Numbered from the stretch's first letter, positions 1-8,445 are shown. The stretch is 64,000 nucleotides of DNA from Candidatus Ribeiella danica (GCA_016717335.1 JADKFS010000011.1:1-64000), one strand, 5' to 3'. A program made the numbers and translations. Notes: generated by a model not told the origin, from the sequence alone.

Positions 1-153
1 GTCCATGTTCGACGAGATGATCGGCACCCTCAGCGCGATCCGGCGGCTGAACTGTGTGCGCGTATTGACGGCGTGGCGCGAGCGGATGGAGGAGCGGCGC
101 GGCACCAGCAGAACGTCGTCAAAGGTCAGGGCGGTCTCGGATCGTAGTTTCAT
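1..153 (-). CDS. guaB: IMP dehydrogenase / GMP reductase family, N-terminal 51 residues (runs off the window)
   Basis: Only the first 51 codons are present; the gene continues past base 1. The visible residues contain LTFDDVLLVPRRSSI followed by VPIISSNMD, the opening beta-alpha segment of the IMPDH/GMPR TIM barrel, which helps bind the purine nucleotide. IMPDH oxidises IMP to XMP in guanine synthesis; the fragment stops before the CBS domains and the catalytic cysteine loop, so a GMP reductase or IMPDH-related paralogue cannot be excluded. The ATG at 151-153 has AAGGA about eight bases upstream on the minus strand. It is divergent from the comB-like gene at 283. Family assignment is firm; exact enzyme is inferred. 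Confidence 0.85.
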   Translation of the reverse strand, partial: MKLRSETALTFDDVLLVPRRSSIRSRHAVNTRTQFSRRIALRVPIISSNMD

Positions 154-239
154 TGAGCTGTCCTTTTCATTTCCACGCAGGGTCTCTTTCAAACGAAAGC
201 GGCGCACATGCTACCACACTCTGCGCGGGATCACAGCGG

Positions 240-248
240 TGCTATACT
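240..248 (+). promoter_or_regulatory. extended -10 element (TGC TATACT) upstream of first comB-like gene
   Basis: TGCTATACT ends 34 bases before the ATG at 283. No convincing -35 hexamer lies 17 bases upstream, as is common for extended -10 promoters. The same nonamer occurs upstream of the genes at 1509 and 57398. Confidence 0.45.
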
Positions 249-282
249 ATCGCGCATGCGAGAATGAGCACCTGGAGCGCCC

Positions 283-972
283 ATGCGAATCGAGCGCGCG
301 ACTCTTGAGACCTGCGGCGCGGCTGCCGGCGCGGTGGTGGTGATCGACGTGCTGCGCTCGTTCACGACCGCCGCGTTCGCGTTCGCGGCCGGCGCGCGCG
401 AGATCCTGCCGGTCGGCACCGCCGAGGACGCGCTGGCGCTGCGCGAGCGCTTCCCCGCCGCGGTCGTCGCCGGGGCCGCGCCCGGCGGCTGGCCGATCGC
501 CGGCTTTGATCTCGGCAACTCGCCCGCGGCGCTGGCCGATCGCCAGCTCGGCGGCCGGCAGATCATCCTCTGCACGGCCGGCGGCGCCAAAGGGCTGGTG
601 CGCAGCCGCGGCGCCGAGTCGCTGCTGGCGGCCAGCCTGGTCTGCGCCGGGGCGACGGCGCGGCACCTGCTGCGCCTGGCACCGCCACTGGTGACGCTGG
701 TCGTCACCGGGATCTACCACGACCGCGACGGCGACGAGGATATCGCCTGCGCCGACTATATCGCGGCGCTGCTGCGCGGCGACGCGCCCGAGCCGGCCGA
801 GTATGCCCGGCGCGCGCGCGAGTCCGATTTCGGGCGGCGCTTCACCGACCCGCACCACCCCGCCACGCCGGCCGCCGACCTGGCGTGCTGCGCCTCGGTC
901 GACCGGTTCGACTTCGCCATGCCGGTCGACCGCCGCGGCGACCTGCTGGTGATGACTGCTCTCGCGGTGTGA
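283..972 (+). CDS. ComB family protein (2-phosphosulfolactate phosphatase-like)
   Basis: The 229-residue product has the ComB signature: VVVIDVLRSFTTAAFAF near residue 20 and GFDLGNSPAAL near residue 75, then a Gly-rich segment ICTAGGAKGL. ComB enzymes are Mg-dependent phosphatases that convert 2-phosphosulfolactate to sulfolactate in coenzyme M synthesis; in bacteria without that pathway the substrate is unknown. Length matches the family (about 230 residues). The ATG follows GGAG by about seven bases. A paralogue lies 540 bases downstream at 1509. No other coenzyme M gene is visible, so the physiological reaction is not inferred. Confidence 0.8.
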   Translation: MRIERATLETCGAAAGAVVVIDVLRSFTTAAFAFAAGAREILPVGTAEDALALRERFPAAVVAGAAPGGWPIAGFDLGNSPAALADRQLGGRQIILCTAGGAKGLVRSRGAESLLAASLVCAGATARHLLRLAPPLVTLVVTGIYHDRDGDEDIACADYIAALLRGDAPEPAEYARRARESDFGRRFTDPHHPATPAADLACCASVDRFDFAMPVDRRGDLLVMTALAV

Positions 973-984
973 GGGCCATCTGGC

Positions 985-1372
985 CCTCGCACCGCGTGTG
1001 GGGGCTGCGCGCCCCTCGCACCGCGTGTGGGGCTGCGCGCCCCTCGCACCCCGCGGGTGCGGCAACCCATACCACTTTCGGGGGGCTGCGCGCCCCCCGT
1101 ACCCCTGCGGTGGGGGTGGGCCGCCACCCCCACCGCCCCCCGGCCGGGGCTTCGCCCCTGGACCCCAAAAAGAATGCAGCCTTACATTCAGCGCTTGGCG
1201 CGCATGCCTGGCTGAATTCACGCGCAGCGGGAGGCAACTGGCCTCGCAGGTATGGTGCTGGGCATACGCCACCACTATCGGATAGGCCACAGGCATCATT
1301 TGCCGGAGGGCGGGGAACCGGGGGGGGGGGGGGGGGGTTCCCGGGCGGGGCCGGGGGCGCAGCGCCCCGGAA
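985..1372. repeat. dispersed GC-rich repeat R1, copy A, with an 18-G tract
   Basis: This spacer between the two comB-like genes holds tandem pieces reading GGGGCTGCGCGCCCCTCGCA (985-1075) and then the first copy of a dispersed element. Its landmarks, in order, are a CCAGGGGCGAAGCCCC-type palindrome (seen on the opposite strand near 1145-1165), CGCTTGGCGCGCATGCCTGGCTGAA, split here by its own variation, and TTTGCCGGAGGG followed by GCGCAGCGCCCC. Related copies lie at 26140-26480 and 57058-57295 (inverted) and 33790-34035 (same strand). A run of 18 G occupies 1320-1337. No protein is supported. Confidence 0.75.
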
Positions 1373-1462
1373 GAAGGGGATCGTAGGGGCGTTCAATTGA
1401 ACGCCCCACAGATTCATGCTATGCCGGGGGACCGGGGGCGCAGCCACCGAAAGAACAGCCTA

Positions 1463-1471
1463 TGCTATACT
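1463..1471 (+). promoter_or_regulatory. extended -10 element (TGC TATACT) upstream of second comB-like gene
   Basis: TGCTATACT is 37 bases before the ATG at 1509, just downstream of repeat R1. It is identical to the element before the first comB-like gene. Confidence 0.45.
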
Positions 1472-1508
1472 GACGCAGATCCCCGAGCGACAGAGAGCAA
1501 GAAAGCCT

Positions 1509-2243
1509 ATGCGGATCGAACAGGTCACGCTCGAGACGTGCGGCCAGGCCAGCGGGCCGGTGGTGGTGATCGACGTGCTGCGCGCGTTCACGACCGCCGC
1601 GTTCGCGTTCGCGGCCGGCGCGCGCGAGATCGTGCTGGTCGGCGCGGTCGAGGAGGCGCTGGCGCTGCGCGAGCGGCTGCCCGGCGCGCTGCTGATGGGC
1701 GAGGTCGGCGGGCTGGCGGTGGGCGGCTTCGACTTCGACAACTCGCCCGCCACGCTGGTCGGCCGCGACCTGCGCGGCGCGCGCCTGATCCAGCGCACCA
1801 GCGCCGGCACCCAGGGGGTTGTGCGCAGCCTGCGGGCCGAGCTGCTGCTGGCCAGCAGCTTCGTCTGCGCCGGCGCGACGGCCCGCTACCTGCGGCGGCA
1901 CGCCCCGGCGAGCGTGACGTTTGTGATCACCGGCAACTACTTCGCGTCCGGCGGCGCTGCCCCGCCCGGCGGCGGCTACCCGGCCGACATGCGCGGCGAC
2001 GGCGACGAGGACGCGGCCTGCGCCGACTACCTGGCCGAGCTGCTGCGCGGCGCCGCGCCCGAGCCGGCCCCGTTCCTGCGGCGCGTGCGCGACTCGCCGC
2101 CCGGCCGGATCTTCGCCGACCCGGCCCGCCCCGAGTTCCCGGCCGAAGACCTGGGCTACTGCACCGACCTCGACCGCTTCGACTTCGCCATGCTGGTCGA
2201 GCGCCGCGACGGGCTGCTGCGCATGACTCCTGTCGCGGCATGA
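1509..2243 (+). CDS. ComB family protein, second copy
   Basis: The 244-residue product is a paralogue of the protein at 283-972: it shares VVVIDVLRAFTTAAFAF, GGFDFDNSPATL and the C-terminal DRFDFAM motif. It differs by an insertion of about 15 residues rich in Gly, Ala and Pro (FASGGAAPPGGGYPADM). The start at 1509 aligns with the first copy's start; an upstream in-frame ATG at 1416 lies in repeat sequence and is rejected. The ribosome-binding site is weak (AGAGAGCAAGAA). It is convergent with the HAD gene and separated from it by a strong hairpin. Function is as uncertain as for the first copy. Confidence 0.78.
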   Translation: MRIEQVTLETCGQASGPVVVIDVLRAFTTAAFAFAAGAREIVLVGAVEEALALRERLPGALLMGEVGGLAVGGFDFDNSPATLVGRDLRGARLIQRTSAGTQGVVRSLRAELLLASSFVCAGATARYLRRHAPASVTFVITGNYFASGGAAPPGGGYPADMRGDGDEDAACADYLAELLRGAAPEPAPFLRRVRDSPPGRIFADPARPEFPAEDLGYCTDLDRFDFAMLVERRDGLLRMTPVAA

Positions 2244-2269
2244 TCCCGCCTTGTTCCGAAGACGAAGGG

Positions 2270-2319
2270 CGAACGAGCAAAGACCAACATCCGCTTCGTC
2301 GTTGGTCTTTGCTCGTTCG
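2270..2319. terminator. 19-bp perfect hairpin between convergent genes
   Basis: Arms 2270-2288 and 2301-2319 are perfectly complementary (CGAACGAGCAAAGACCAAC and its complement) with a 12-nt loop. It lies between the comB-like gene (+) and the HAD gene (-), so it can act in both directions. Its GACCAA / GGTCTTT vocabulary is the same as the arrays at 4133-4327 and inside the gene at 12497. Confidence 0.6.
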
Positions 2320-2321
2320 TC

Positions 2322-2978
2322 TTAACCAGCCGCTTCGTAGCGCTGGAGCGCCGCCGGCAGCTCGGCCAGCGACGCGACTCGGATGTGGGCGCTCGTCGCG
2401 GCGGGGCTGTCGGCCTGCAGGTAGCCCCACGGGCCGCGCCTGAGGAACACCGCCACCATGCCGGCCGCGGCCGCCGGCGCGACGTCGTTGTCGATCCGAT
2501 CGCCGACGTATGCGATCTCGTGCGGCGGCGCGCCGGCCAGCTGCGCGACCCGCGCGAAGAACTCGGGCGCGGGCTTCTCGACGCCCAGCCCTGCCGAGGA
2601 GGCGACGAAGTCGGCCGGCAGGCTCATCGCGCGGAGCTGTCGCTCGGCGCCGGCAGGCTGGTTGCCGGCCAGCCCGACGCGGTAGCCCGCGGCGCGCAGC
2701 GCCTGGAGGCACGGCAGCGCGTCGGGGTAGAAGTCGGCGGGCGCGATCCCGGCGGCGCCCCCTGCGGCGCGGCGCGCGCCCTGCTCGCGGTCCACGTCCA
2801 TGCCCGGGCGGAGGATCTCGAACACGCGCCGGTGGTGCTCGCCTCGCGCGATCACCCCGCCGAGCACCGCGAAGAACGTGAAGCGCGGCACGCCCATCCA
2901 GTCGGCCCACGCGCCCCACATGCCCGTCTCGTCCACCAGCGTCTCGCCCACGTCGAAGCAGACAACGCGAACTGCCAT
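2322..2978 (-). CDS. HAD-superfamily hydrolase
   Basis: The 218-residue protein has the HAD motifs in order: motif I FDVGETL at residues 7-13 (the nucleophile Asp is present; the usual second Asp is replaced by Glu, as in some HAD subclasses), a motif II-like LAGNQ near residue 105, motif III Lys in VEKPAPEFF and motif IV VGDRIDNDV. It has a four-helix cap of subclass I type. It is probably a cytoplasmic phosphatase of small phosphorylated metabolites; the substrate is unknown. The start at 2976-2978 directly precedes MAVRVVCFDVG. The gene at 3011 ends 32 bases upstream, so the two probably form an operon. Confidence 0.85.
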   Translation of the reverse strand: MAVRVVCFDVGETLVDETGMWGAWADWMGVPRFTFFAVLGGVIARGEHHRRVFEILRPGMDVDREQGARRAAGGAAGIAPADFYPDALPCLQALRAAGYRVGLAGNQPAGAERQLRAMSLPADFVASSAGLGVEKPAPEFFARVAQLAGAPPHEIAYVGDRIDNDVAPAAAAGMVAVFLRRGPWGYLQADSPAATSAHIRVASLAELPAALQRYEAAG

Positions 2979-3010
2979 GGCAGGTCTCCTCTCGCTATCG
3001 CTGCGCCGGA

Positions 3011-3667
3011 TTATACCGCGCCGATGCCGAGCTTCTCGATCAGCGTGGGCTGGTCGCGCAGCGCGATGCGGGCGATCTTGAGGTACTGCGCGACCCAGCG
3101 GCTCAGCGCCGCCAGCGCAGCCCGCCGCTCGCTGGTGGCGCGCCGCGCCGCGCCGAACGCCACGACCTGCGCCCGGTAGGCCTGGTCGAACGCGCGCACC
3201 ACCGCCAGCTCCCGCTCCAGCCGCGCGGCGTCGTAGCCGTAGTCGGCAAGCGTCGCCCCGATCGGCGCGACGCCGAGGGCGTTCGCGAACAGCGTGCCGG
3301 CGGCGGCCAGAAACCCCGACGTGCCGCGCGGCGTGTGGCCGACCAGCCCGAGCGTCGTGCTGCGGGCTGGTTCGTGCTGGAACACCGCGCGGGCCAGCTG
3401 CGCGAGCGCCTGGTAGCTCGCCCACGCGCGCCGCTCGGCCGCGTGCGCCTGAGCGGTCGCGAGCCGCGCCGCGCCACTTGCCGCGACGCGCGCGTCCACT
3501 GCCGCGACGGCGGCATCGTAGAGCCGCTGGCCCTCGCCCAGCCTGGCCGCGCCGTAGCCGTACGCCGCGACGAGCGACAGCAGCTCGTCGTCGGCGAGCG
3601 TGTTGCTGATCGCCAGGCGCGCGGCGTTGAGCTGGTCGGCGATAGCAGTTCGGTCGTGAGATGCCAT
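3011..3667 (-). CDS. helical hypothetical protein, 218 residues
   Basis: I do not recognise the family. The protein is almost entirely alpha-helical and Ala-rich, with an internal duplication: AAYGYGAARLGEGQRLYDAA near residue 30 resembles DYGYDAARLERELAVVRAF near residue 145, each followed by AAR-x-AT. It has no signal peptide or membrane span. The start has AAGGAG seven bases upstream. It is 32 bases upstream of the HAD hydrolase and probably co-transcribed. A helical-bundle scaffold or binding protein is possible, but no activity is inferred. Confidence 0.7.
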   Translation of the reverse strand: MASHDRTAIADQLNAARLAISNTLADDELLSLVAAYGYGAARLGEGQRLYDAAVAAVDARVAASGAARLATAQAHAAERRAWASYQALAQLARAVFQHEPARSTTLGLVGHTPRGTSGFLAAAGTLFANALGVAPIGATLADYGYDAARLERELAVVRAFDQAYRAQVVAFGAARRATSERRAALAALSRWVAQYLKIARIALRDQPTLIEKLGIGAV

Positions 3668-3768
3668 TGGTCTTTCTCCTTGCTTGCGCTGTCGCCTGAC
3701 GGCAGATGAGCGTCGCACGGCGATCCCTCGCCGTCGCATGGATACAGCCGCACTATCACATGGCAAAG

Positions 3769-4020
3769 AATAAGTGTCGCATGACCATTGCTGATCTATC
3801 GCATGGCGGCAGCTATATGTCGCATGAGGGTTTCTCGTTGTCGCATGGCTATGGCTGATCTATCGTATGGCGGCAGATATATGTCGCATGATCATTGCTG
3901 ATCTATCACACGGTGGTCGATGTGCATCGCATGATCATCGCTGATCTATCACACGATGGTCGATGTGCATCGCACGCTTATTGCTGATCTATCACACGGC
4001 GGCGGATACCTCTCGCATGG
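3769..4020. repeat. degenerate tandem repeat of about 42 bp (GCTGATCTATC units)
   Basis: GCTGATCTATC recurs near 3790, 3854, 3898, 3940 and 3982, with GTCGCATG / TGCATCGCATG between. The spacing is 64 and then 42-44 bases. Nothing coding is supported. It lies upstream of the larA-like gene. Confidence 0.75.
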
Positions 4021-4132
4021 CCGCTCCTGGGCCTTCGCACAGCGCCAGTATAGGGCGGGAGACATACCAAGGAGGCACCAGCTGAGGCGCAAGGCGACGC
4101 GCGACTCCTGTCTTCGCGGTAGAATAGTGTAT

Positions 4133-4327
4133 CGTCCTTGGTCCTTGGTCCATCGTCCTTGGTCCATCGTCCATCGTCCATCGTCCATCACCCATCGTCC
4201 TTGGCCTTTGGTCCATCGTCCATCGTCCTTGGCCCTTGGTCTTTGGTCTTTGGTCTTTGGTCCATCGTCTTTCGTCCTTGGTCCATCGTCCATCGTCCAT
4301 CGTCCACCGTCCATCGTCCATCGTCGA
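4133..4327. repeat. heptanucleotide array (GGTCCTT / CGTCCAT), about 28 units
   Basis: Nearly 200 bases are built from 7-bp units reading GTCCTTG, GTCCATC and GTCTTTG. The array ends 26 bases before the larA-like start codon and so probably forms its leader. The complementary vocabulary appears in the hairpin at 2270-2319 and inside the coding sequence at 12842-12934. Confidence 0.85.
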
Positions 4328-4353
4328 ACGGCGGACAGAAAGAGGAGCGCCCG

Positions 4354-5625
4354 ATGAACGTCTCGCTAGCCTACGGCCGCGGCCGGATGACGGTCGAGGT
4401 CCCCGACGACGCGGTGGTGATCGCGCCCGCGGAGCTGCCCGGCCTGGCCGACGAGCGCGCGGCGTTCGACGCTGCCGTGCGCGCGCCGATCGGCGCGCGG
4501 CCGCTGCGCGAGCTTGCGCGGCCCGGCGACACCGTCGCGATCGTGATCGCCGACATCACGCGCCCCTCGCCCAGCGAGCGGCTGGTGCCCTGGATCATGC
4601 AGGAGCTGGCGCAGGTGCCGCGCGAGCGCTTCGTGATCGTCAACGGCACCGGCTCGCATCGCGCCAACACGCGCGACGAGCTGGTCCAGATGCTCGGCGA
4701 GGAGCTGGTCGAGACGGTGCGGATCGTCAACCACAACGCCTTCGATGACGCGACGCTGACCCAGCTCGGGCGCACGAGCTATGGCGGCGAGGTCTGGGTG
4801 AATAACGACTACCTGCGCGCGGACGTGCGGATCGTGACCGGGTTCATCGAGCCGCACTTCTTCGCCGGCTTCAGCGGCGGCCCGAAGGGGATCGTGCCGG
4901 GCCTGGCGGGCATCAAGACGATCATGCACCTGCACAACGCCGAGATGATCGGCGACCCGCGCTCGACCTGGGCGCGGCTGGAGGGCAACCCCGTGCAGGG
5001 CGAGATCCGCGAGGCCGTGGCGATGGCCCCGCCGCACTTCATGGTCAACGTCGCCGTCAACCCGCGCCGGCAGATCAGCGCGATCTGGGCAGGGCACTAC
5101 CTTGCGGCGCACGCGGTCGGCTGCGGCTTCGTGGCCGAGCACGCAACGCGCGCGGTCGAGCAGCAGTTCGACGTGGTCGTCACGACCAACAGCGGCTACC
5201 CGCTCGACCAGAACCTATACCAGACGGTCAAGGGGATGAGCGCGGCGGGGCGGATCGTCCGGCCCGGCGGCGCGATCGTCGCGGTGTCGGAGTGCTGCGA
5301 CGGGCTGCCGGAGCACGGCAACTTCAAGCAGCTGCTGCAGATGCGCCGCACCCCGCGCGAGCTGCTGGAGATGATCGAGGCGCCCGGCTTCGAGCTGTAC
5401 GACCAGTGGGAGGCGCAGAGCCAGGCGCTCGTGCAGCGCAGGGCCGACGTGTACCTCTACTCGTCGCTCGATCCCCAGACGGTGCGCGACGCGATGCTCG
5501 AGCCGATCGACGACGTCGAGCGCGCGCTCGCGGCGCTGCTGGCGCGCTACGGGCCGGGCGCGCGCGTGGCGGTGCTGCCCGAGGGCCCGCAGACGATCCC
5601 CTACCTGCTGGAGGCAGCCGTCTGA
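4354..5625 (+). CDS. larA: LarA-family nickel-pincer racemase (lactate racemase-like)
   Basis: The 423-residue protein matches the LarA family in length and motifs: ADITRPSPS near residue 65, NGTGSHRANT near residue 100 and EPHFFAGFSGGPKGIVPG near residue 165, where the conserved His and Lys lie. LarA enzymes racemise alpha-hydroxy acids using a nickel-pincer nucleotide made by LarB, LarC and LarE; none of those is in the window, so substrate and maturation are unknown. AGAGGAG precedes the ATG. The ORF stays open upstream through the heptamer array, but that extension is repeat sequence. Family is firm; lactate as substrate is inferred. Confidence 0.85.
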   Translation: MNVSLAYGRGRMTVEVPDDAVVIAPAELPGLADERAAFDAAVRAPIGARPLRELARPGDTVAIVIADITRPSPSERLVPWIMQELAQVPRERFVIVNGTGSHRANTRDELVQMLGEELVETVRIVNHNAFDDATLTQLGRTSYGGEVWVNNDYLRADVRIVTGFIEPHFFAGFSGGPKGIVPGLAGIKTIMHLHNAEMIGDPRSTWARLEGNPVQGEIREAVAMAPPHFMVNVAVNPRRQISAIWAGHYLAAHAVGCGFVAEHATRAVEQQFDVVVTTNSGYPLDQNLYQTVKGMSAAGRIVRPGGAIVAVSECCDGLPEHGNFKQLLQMRRTPRELLEMIEAPGFELYDQWEAQSQALVQRRADVYLYSSLDPQTVRDAMLEPIDDVERALAALLARYGPGARVAVLPEGPQTIPYLLEAAV

Positions 5626-5670
5626 TCGCTTCGTTTCTTAGGCACGGTTCAATCGAGCTTGACCGTGCAT

Positions 5671-5754
5671 TGCCCCACAGGCGCAGGGGCGCGCTATAGC
5701 GCGCCGGTACAGTGCCCCACAGGCGCAGGGGCGCGATATATCGCGCCCGTACAA
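5671..5754. repeat. two tandem 42-bp palindromic units (R3)
   Basis: Units 5671-5712 and 5713-5754 each read TGCCCCACAGGCGCAGGGG and then a self-complementary core: GGCGCGCTATAGCGCGCC in the first, GGCGCGATATATCGCGCC in the second. A third copy lies at 45583-45612 before the PelF-like gene. The remaining spacer (5626-5922) holds nothing else recognisable. Confidence 0.8.
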
Positions 5755-5922
5755 GCGAAGCATCTCTTGATCGTCCAGTACACTAACTGTAAAGCCGATC
5801 GCTACCAAGCGAATATGCCCGGAATCGGGAGCATATGCTGCTGTCCAGGATAGAGGCCGTTTCGGCGAGGATATGCTGGAAATACTCACGCATTGGCAGG
5901 CGCATATTCAGCTAGACGCCTG

Positions 5923-6285
5923 TTATTGGGGCGCCGAGGGCCAGCGAACCGTTAGGACGAGCGATTCCTCAACAGAGCGAAACGAGTGCGGCGTGCCGGG
6001 GCCAAAGAGGACAAAGTCTCCCTCCTTCTCAAGCGCGATCTCTTGATCGGGAAAAAGGAGCACAAAGTGGCCGCGGATAAGGATGTTGAGGGTCGTAACG
6101 GGGTTGGCGGGCGCCCATGTGTCGCGGGTCTCGCCCTTCGCGTGCGTGTACCACTTCAGCTCCAGCTCCGATGTGCGAAGCGGGTTCTCGTCCCCGGGCA
6201 TGAAATGGCCGAGAAACCAGCCGCGCGTGTCCTTCGAAGCATCGATGGCGTTCCCGGAAATCGGGGTAGATGTACGTGATCCCAT
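5923..6285 (-). CDS. cupin-fold protein, 120 residues
   Basis: This small single-domain protein has a cupin-like pattern: WYTHAKGETRDTWAPA, then NILIRGHFVLLF, then EGDFVLFGPGTPHSFRS. The last His is in the usual cupin motif 2 position, but motif 1 lacks the classical HxH, so metal binding is uncertain. AGGAG lies about eight bases before the ATG. It stands alone. A sugar- or ligand-binding cupin or a small isomerase is possible; no substrate can be named. Confidence 0.65.
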   Translation of the reverse strand: MGSRTSTPISGNAIDASKDTRGWFLGHFMPGDENPLRTSELELKWYTHAKGETRDTWAPANPVTTLNILIRGHFVLLFPDQEIALEKEGDFVLFGPGTPHSFRSVEESLVLTVRWPSAPQ

Positions 6286-6636
6286 GTCATTGCTCCTAGC
6301 GATCTGCCGCCCAACGAGCGGCGCATCAGCCGCGTGCTAGAGCATACCAAAATGCTCGAAATCACGCGCGAAGCGGCCGGACTGCCTGCGCGCCTTTGGC
6401 GCCCCCGGCATATATATCGCGCGCTGCGCTGAAATCTAAACTTGGGTGGTTTTTTGGGGAGGGCGCAGCCCTCCCCAAGCCCCTCCGCTTTAGTTATTTA
6501 TGCAGCGCGCTATAGTACTATAGCAGAGAATTGGAACGGTGAGGAGTGCCAATAGTACGAACGGAAAGCAGCCCCATGAAGAATACTTGCGCGTTAGTAA
6601 GGATAAACCACGTACGGTGGGTTGATCAGAGCGCCG
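6286..6636. other. non-coding spacer with an 11-bp hairpin
   Basis: No gene is seen. A hairpin TTGGGGAGGGC / GCCCTCCCCAA lies at 6454-6478, next to a T-run on the plus strand. GCGCGCTATAGTACTATAGC at 6508-6527 is a second small palindrome. Confidence 0.5.
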
Positions 6637-7218
6637 CTAGGGGTACAGCGTCTCGTGCTTCGCCAGCATGCGGATGAACTGCTCGATCCGCCTTGCGCGC
6701 GTCTCAGCCTTTTTGGCCGTCTGAATCCGGAAGAGCAGGGCGTAGCGGTTGCGGCTACTGAGGGTGGCAAAGAAGGCCAGCGCCGCCGGGCTCTGATCCA
6801 GCGCGGCCTGAAAGTCGTCCGGCACGACGGCGGCCCGCTGCGAGTCATAGGCCGCATCCCAGCGCCCGTCCTGCCTCGCTCGCTCGACGGCGGCCAGCCC
6901 GGCCGGCATCATGGCGCCGCGCTCGATCAGAAGCTCGGCCTTCTCGCGGTTGATCTTCGACCAGATGCTCCTTGCGCCGCGCGGCGTAAACTTCTGCAGC
7001 CACGACGCCTGATCGTGGCTCTTCTTCTGACCGTCGATCCAGCCGTAGCAGAGCGCCACCTCGAGCGCCTGATCGTAGGTCACCGACGCGATGCCGCTTG
7101 CCTTTCTCGCAAGGCGCAGCCAGACGCCGGTCGACGCAGCGTGGTGCTGCTCCAGCCAGGCGGCCCATTCGCGCGGCCCCTCGAATTGGACCACGAGCAT
7201 ATCAGAAGTGGATGCCAT
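6637..7218 (-). CDS. YdeI/OmpD-associated family protein
   Basis: The 193-residue protein matches the YdeI (bacteriocin-protection / OmpD-associated) family: VWLRLARKASGIASVTYDQAL, then EVALCYGWIDGQ, then QKFTPRGARSIWSKINREKA and a C-terminal ETRARRIEQFI segment. The family has a conserved W-I-D-G-Q motif and is cytoplasmic; its biochemical role is unsettled. GGAGATAGGT precedes the ATG at 7216-7218; a longer in-frame start at 7299 has no ribosome-binding site and would add a Gly-rich tail from the neighbouring spacer. Family call is firm, function is not. Confidence 0.82.
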   Translation of the reverse strand: MASTSDMLVVQFEGPREWAAWLEQHHAASTGVWLRLARKASGIASVTYDQALEVALCYGWIDGQKKSHDQASWLQKFTPRGARSIWSKINREKAELLIERGAMMPAGLAAVERARQDGRWDAAYDSQRAAVVPDDFQAALDQSPAALAFFATLSSRNRYALLFRIQTAKKAETRARRIEQFIRMLAKHETLYP

Positions 7219-7268
7219 ACCTATCTCCGTCTGGGTCGCCTGCTCAGCTCCCGGGGTACCGGTGCCGC

Positions 7269-7652
7269 CTATGCTTTCTGCGCCACGACCCCAATCCATT
7301 CTCCCGTATCACTCAGTGGTGTACCGCGCAGATCATCCCAGAGACTGTGCACGAGAAAGCCCTGTGCTCTCAATTCGGCAGAGATAGTTGCGGGCGCATA
7401 ATCTTGAAACCAATTCCGATACACACCCTCTAATACCACGTGTGGCCCCGGCCTCCAGAAGCCTTGCTCCGCGGCATACCACCCCTTGCGCAGACCATGG
7501 CGTTGACGATGCACGCGCGTGGAGACGTCCAGCACAAAGTAGCCCTGCATGCGGAGCGCCTGATAGATGGCCTGGAGTAAGCGGGCGCGCTGGGCGGGAG
7601 CCAGCGTGCAAAAATCGCCATAGATCAGCGGGAGCGAATGACATGGGTGCTC
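7269..7652 (-). pseudogene. SAM-dependent methyltransferase, truncated at the N terminus
   Basis: Reading back from the stop at 7269, the frame stays open to a TAG at 7653-7655 and encodes LIYGDFCTLAPAQRARLLQ and then GYFVLDVSTRVH, ending WIGVVAQKA. This is the post-motif-I half of a small-molecule methyltransferase: the D/E-x-G-x-G cofactor-binding loop that should come before it is missing. The first ATG in the frame is at 7550, after part of the recognisable domain. The most likely reading is a 5' deletion that left a remnant. It overlaps nothing and lies just upstream of the YdeI-like gene on the same strand. Confidence 0.65.
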
Positions 7653-7804
7653 CTAGTGTCATTTGACAACACCATGATCCACCAGTCGGTTGCATACGCT
7701 CTGCTCTTGCTACCTGCGCCCGCGCCTATTTCACGAACGCATCCTGAATCGCGTCCGGTTGAGCCGCGGGTTAGGCCCGACCGTGTTACATGTCGGGCCT
7801 GAGC

Positions 7805-8149
7805 TTACGCTTGCCTGACGATATCGACCGAGATCTCCATTGCTGGAATCGCTCCTCTGTTCTCCAGCCAGTGCGTGGTGTTCCTATCCTCGGGCCAGCC
7901 CAGTCCCGGCCCATAGTCCGTAGCGACTCCATCTCGATGGTCAGTGATCGTTCCTTGCAGTATGTAGACGGTACCTGGCCTGTCTTTATGGTCGTGAATT
8001 GGGCCGAAGACGCCTCCAGGCTCGATGGTCACCATACGCATTCGAAGTTGGCGCCCTGCCATGCCCTCGATCTCGGGGCCAAGGTCAACCGTTGCAAGTA
8101 CCTTCACCGTGACACCTTTCGTCTCAGGGGCCACCTCTTCGTTGCTCAT
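7805..8149 (-). CDS. cupin protein with HDH metal motif
   Basis: The 114-residue single-domain cupin has motif 1 GPIHDHKDRPGTVYILQG (metal-ligand His pair) and motif 2 GLGWPEDRNTTHWLEN, so a divalent metal site is likely. Enzymes of this size include small dioxygenases, isomerases and sensors; nothing nearby points to a pathway. The ATG at 8147-8149 has AGGAG eight bases upstream; the longer frame starting at 8200 is rejected because it lacks one. It probably acts in the cytoplasm. Confidence 0.78.
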   Translation of the reverse strand: MSNEEVAPETKGVTVKVLATVDLGPEIEGMAGRQLRMRMVTIEPGGVFGPIHDHKDRPGTVYILQGTITDHRDGVATDYGPGLGWPEDRNTTHWLENRGAIPAMEISVDIVRQA

Positions 8150-8445
8150 CGTGCACTCCTCTCTGTACTTCCAGGGCCTAACCATGATTGTCAGCCGCAC
8201 AATTGAACCATGCCTAACGCGGCGCTAGCCCTCCAGGTCAAGGGTCAGGCGTTGGAACGCCGCCCGACGTTCCGCCATCCCATCGCTGATGTCCCAACGG
8301 TTGTCGTGGAACCGGCCGGACTCGCCGCAGGACGCGAGCCCCGAACTGGCCGTTCGATGCGCTCGGCCCGTTGAGCCGCCGCGTCGAAAGCGGCGCCGAA
8401 GATCCCGGCAGCAGGCGCGGCCGCTGGATTCGCTGCCGCCGCTGC

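Noticed and set aside
8225..8445. Possible C-terminal stub of another gene downstream of the phosphotransferase (SGRFHDNRWDISDGMAERRA)
   Set aside because: One frame looks protein-like for about 35 residues before a TAG, but the upstream part needs a frameshift and I cannot assign a family. It may be a gene remnant.
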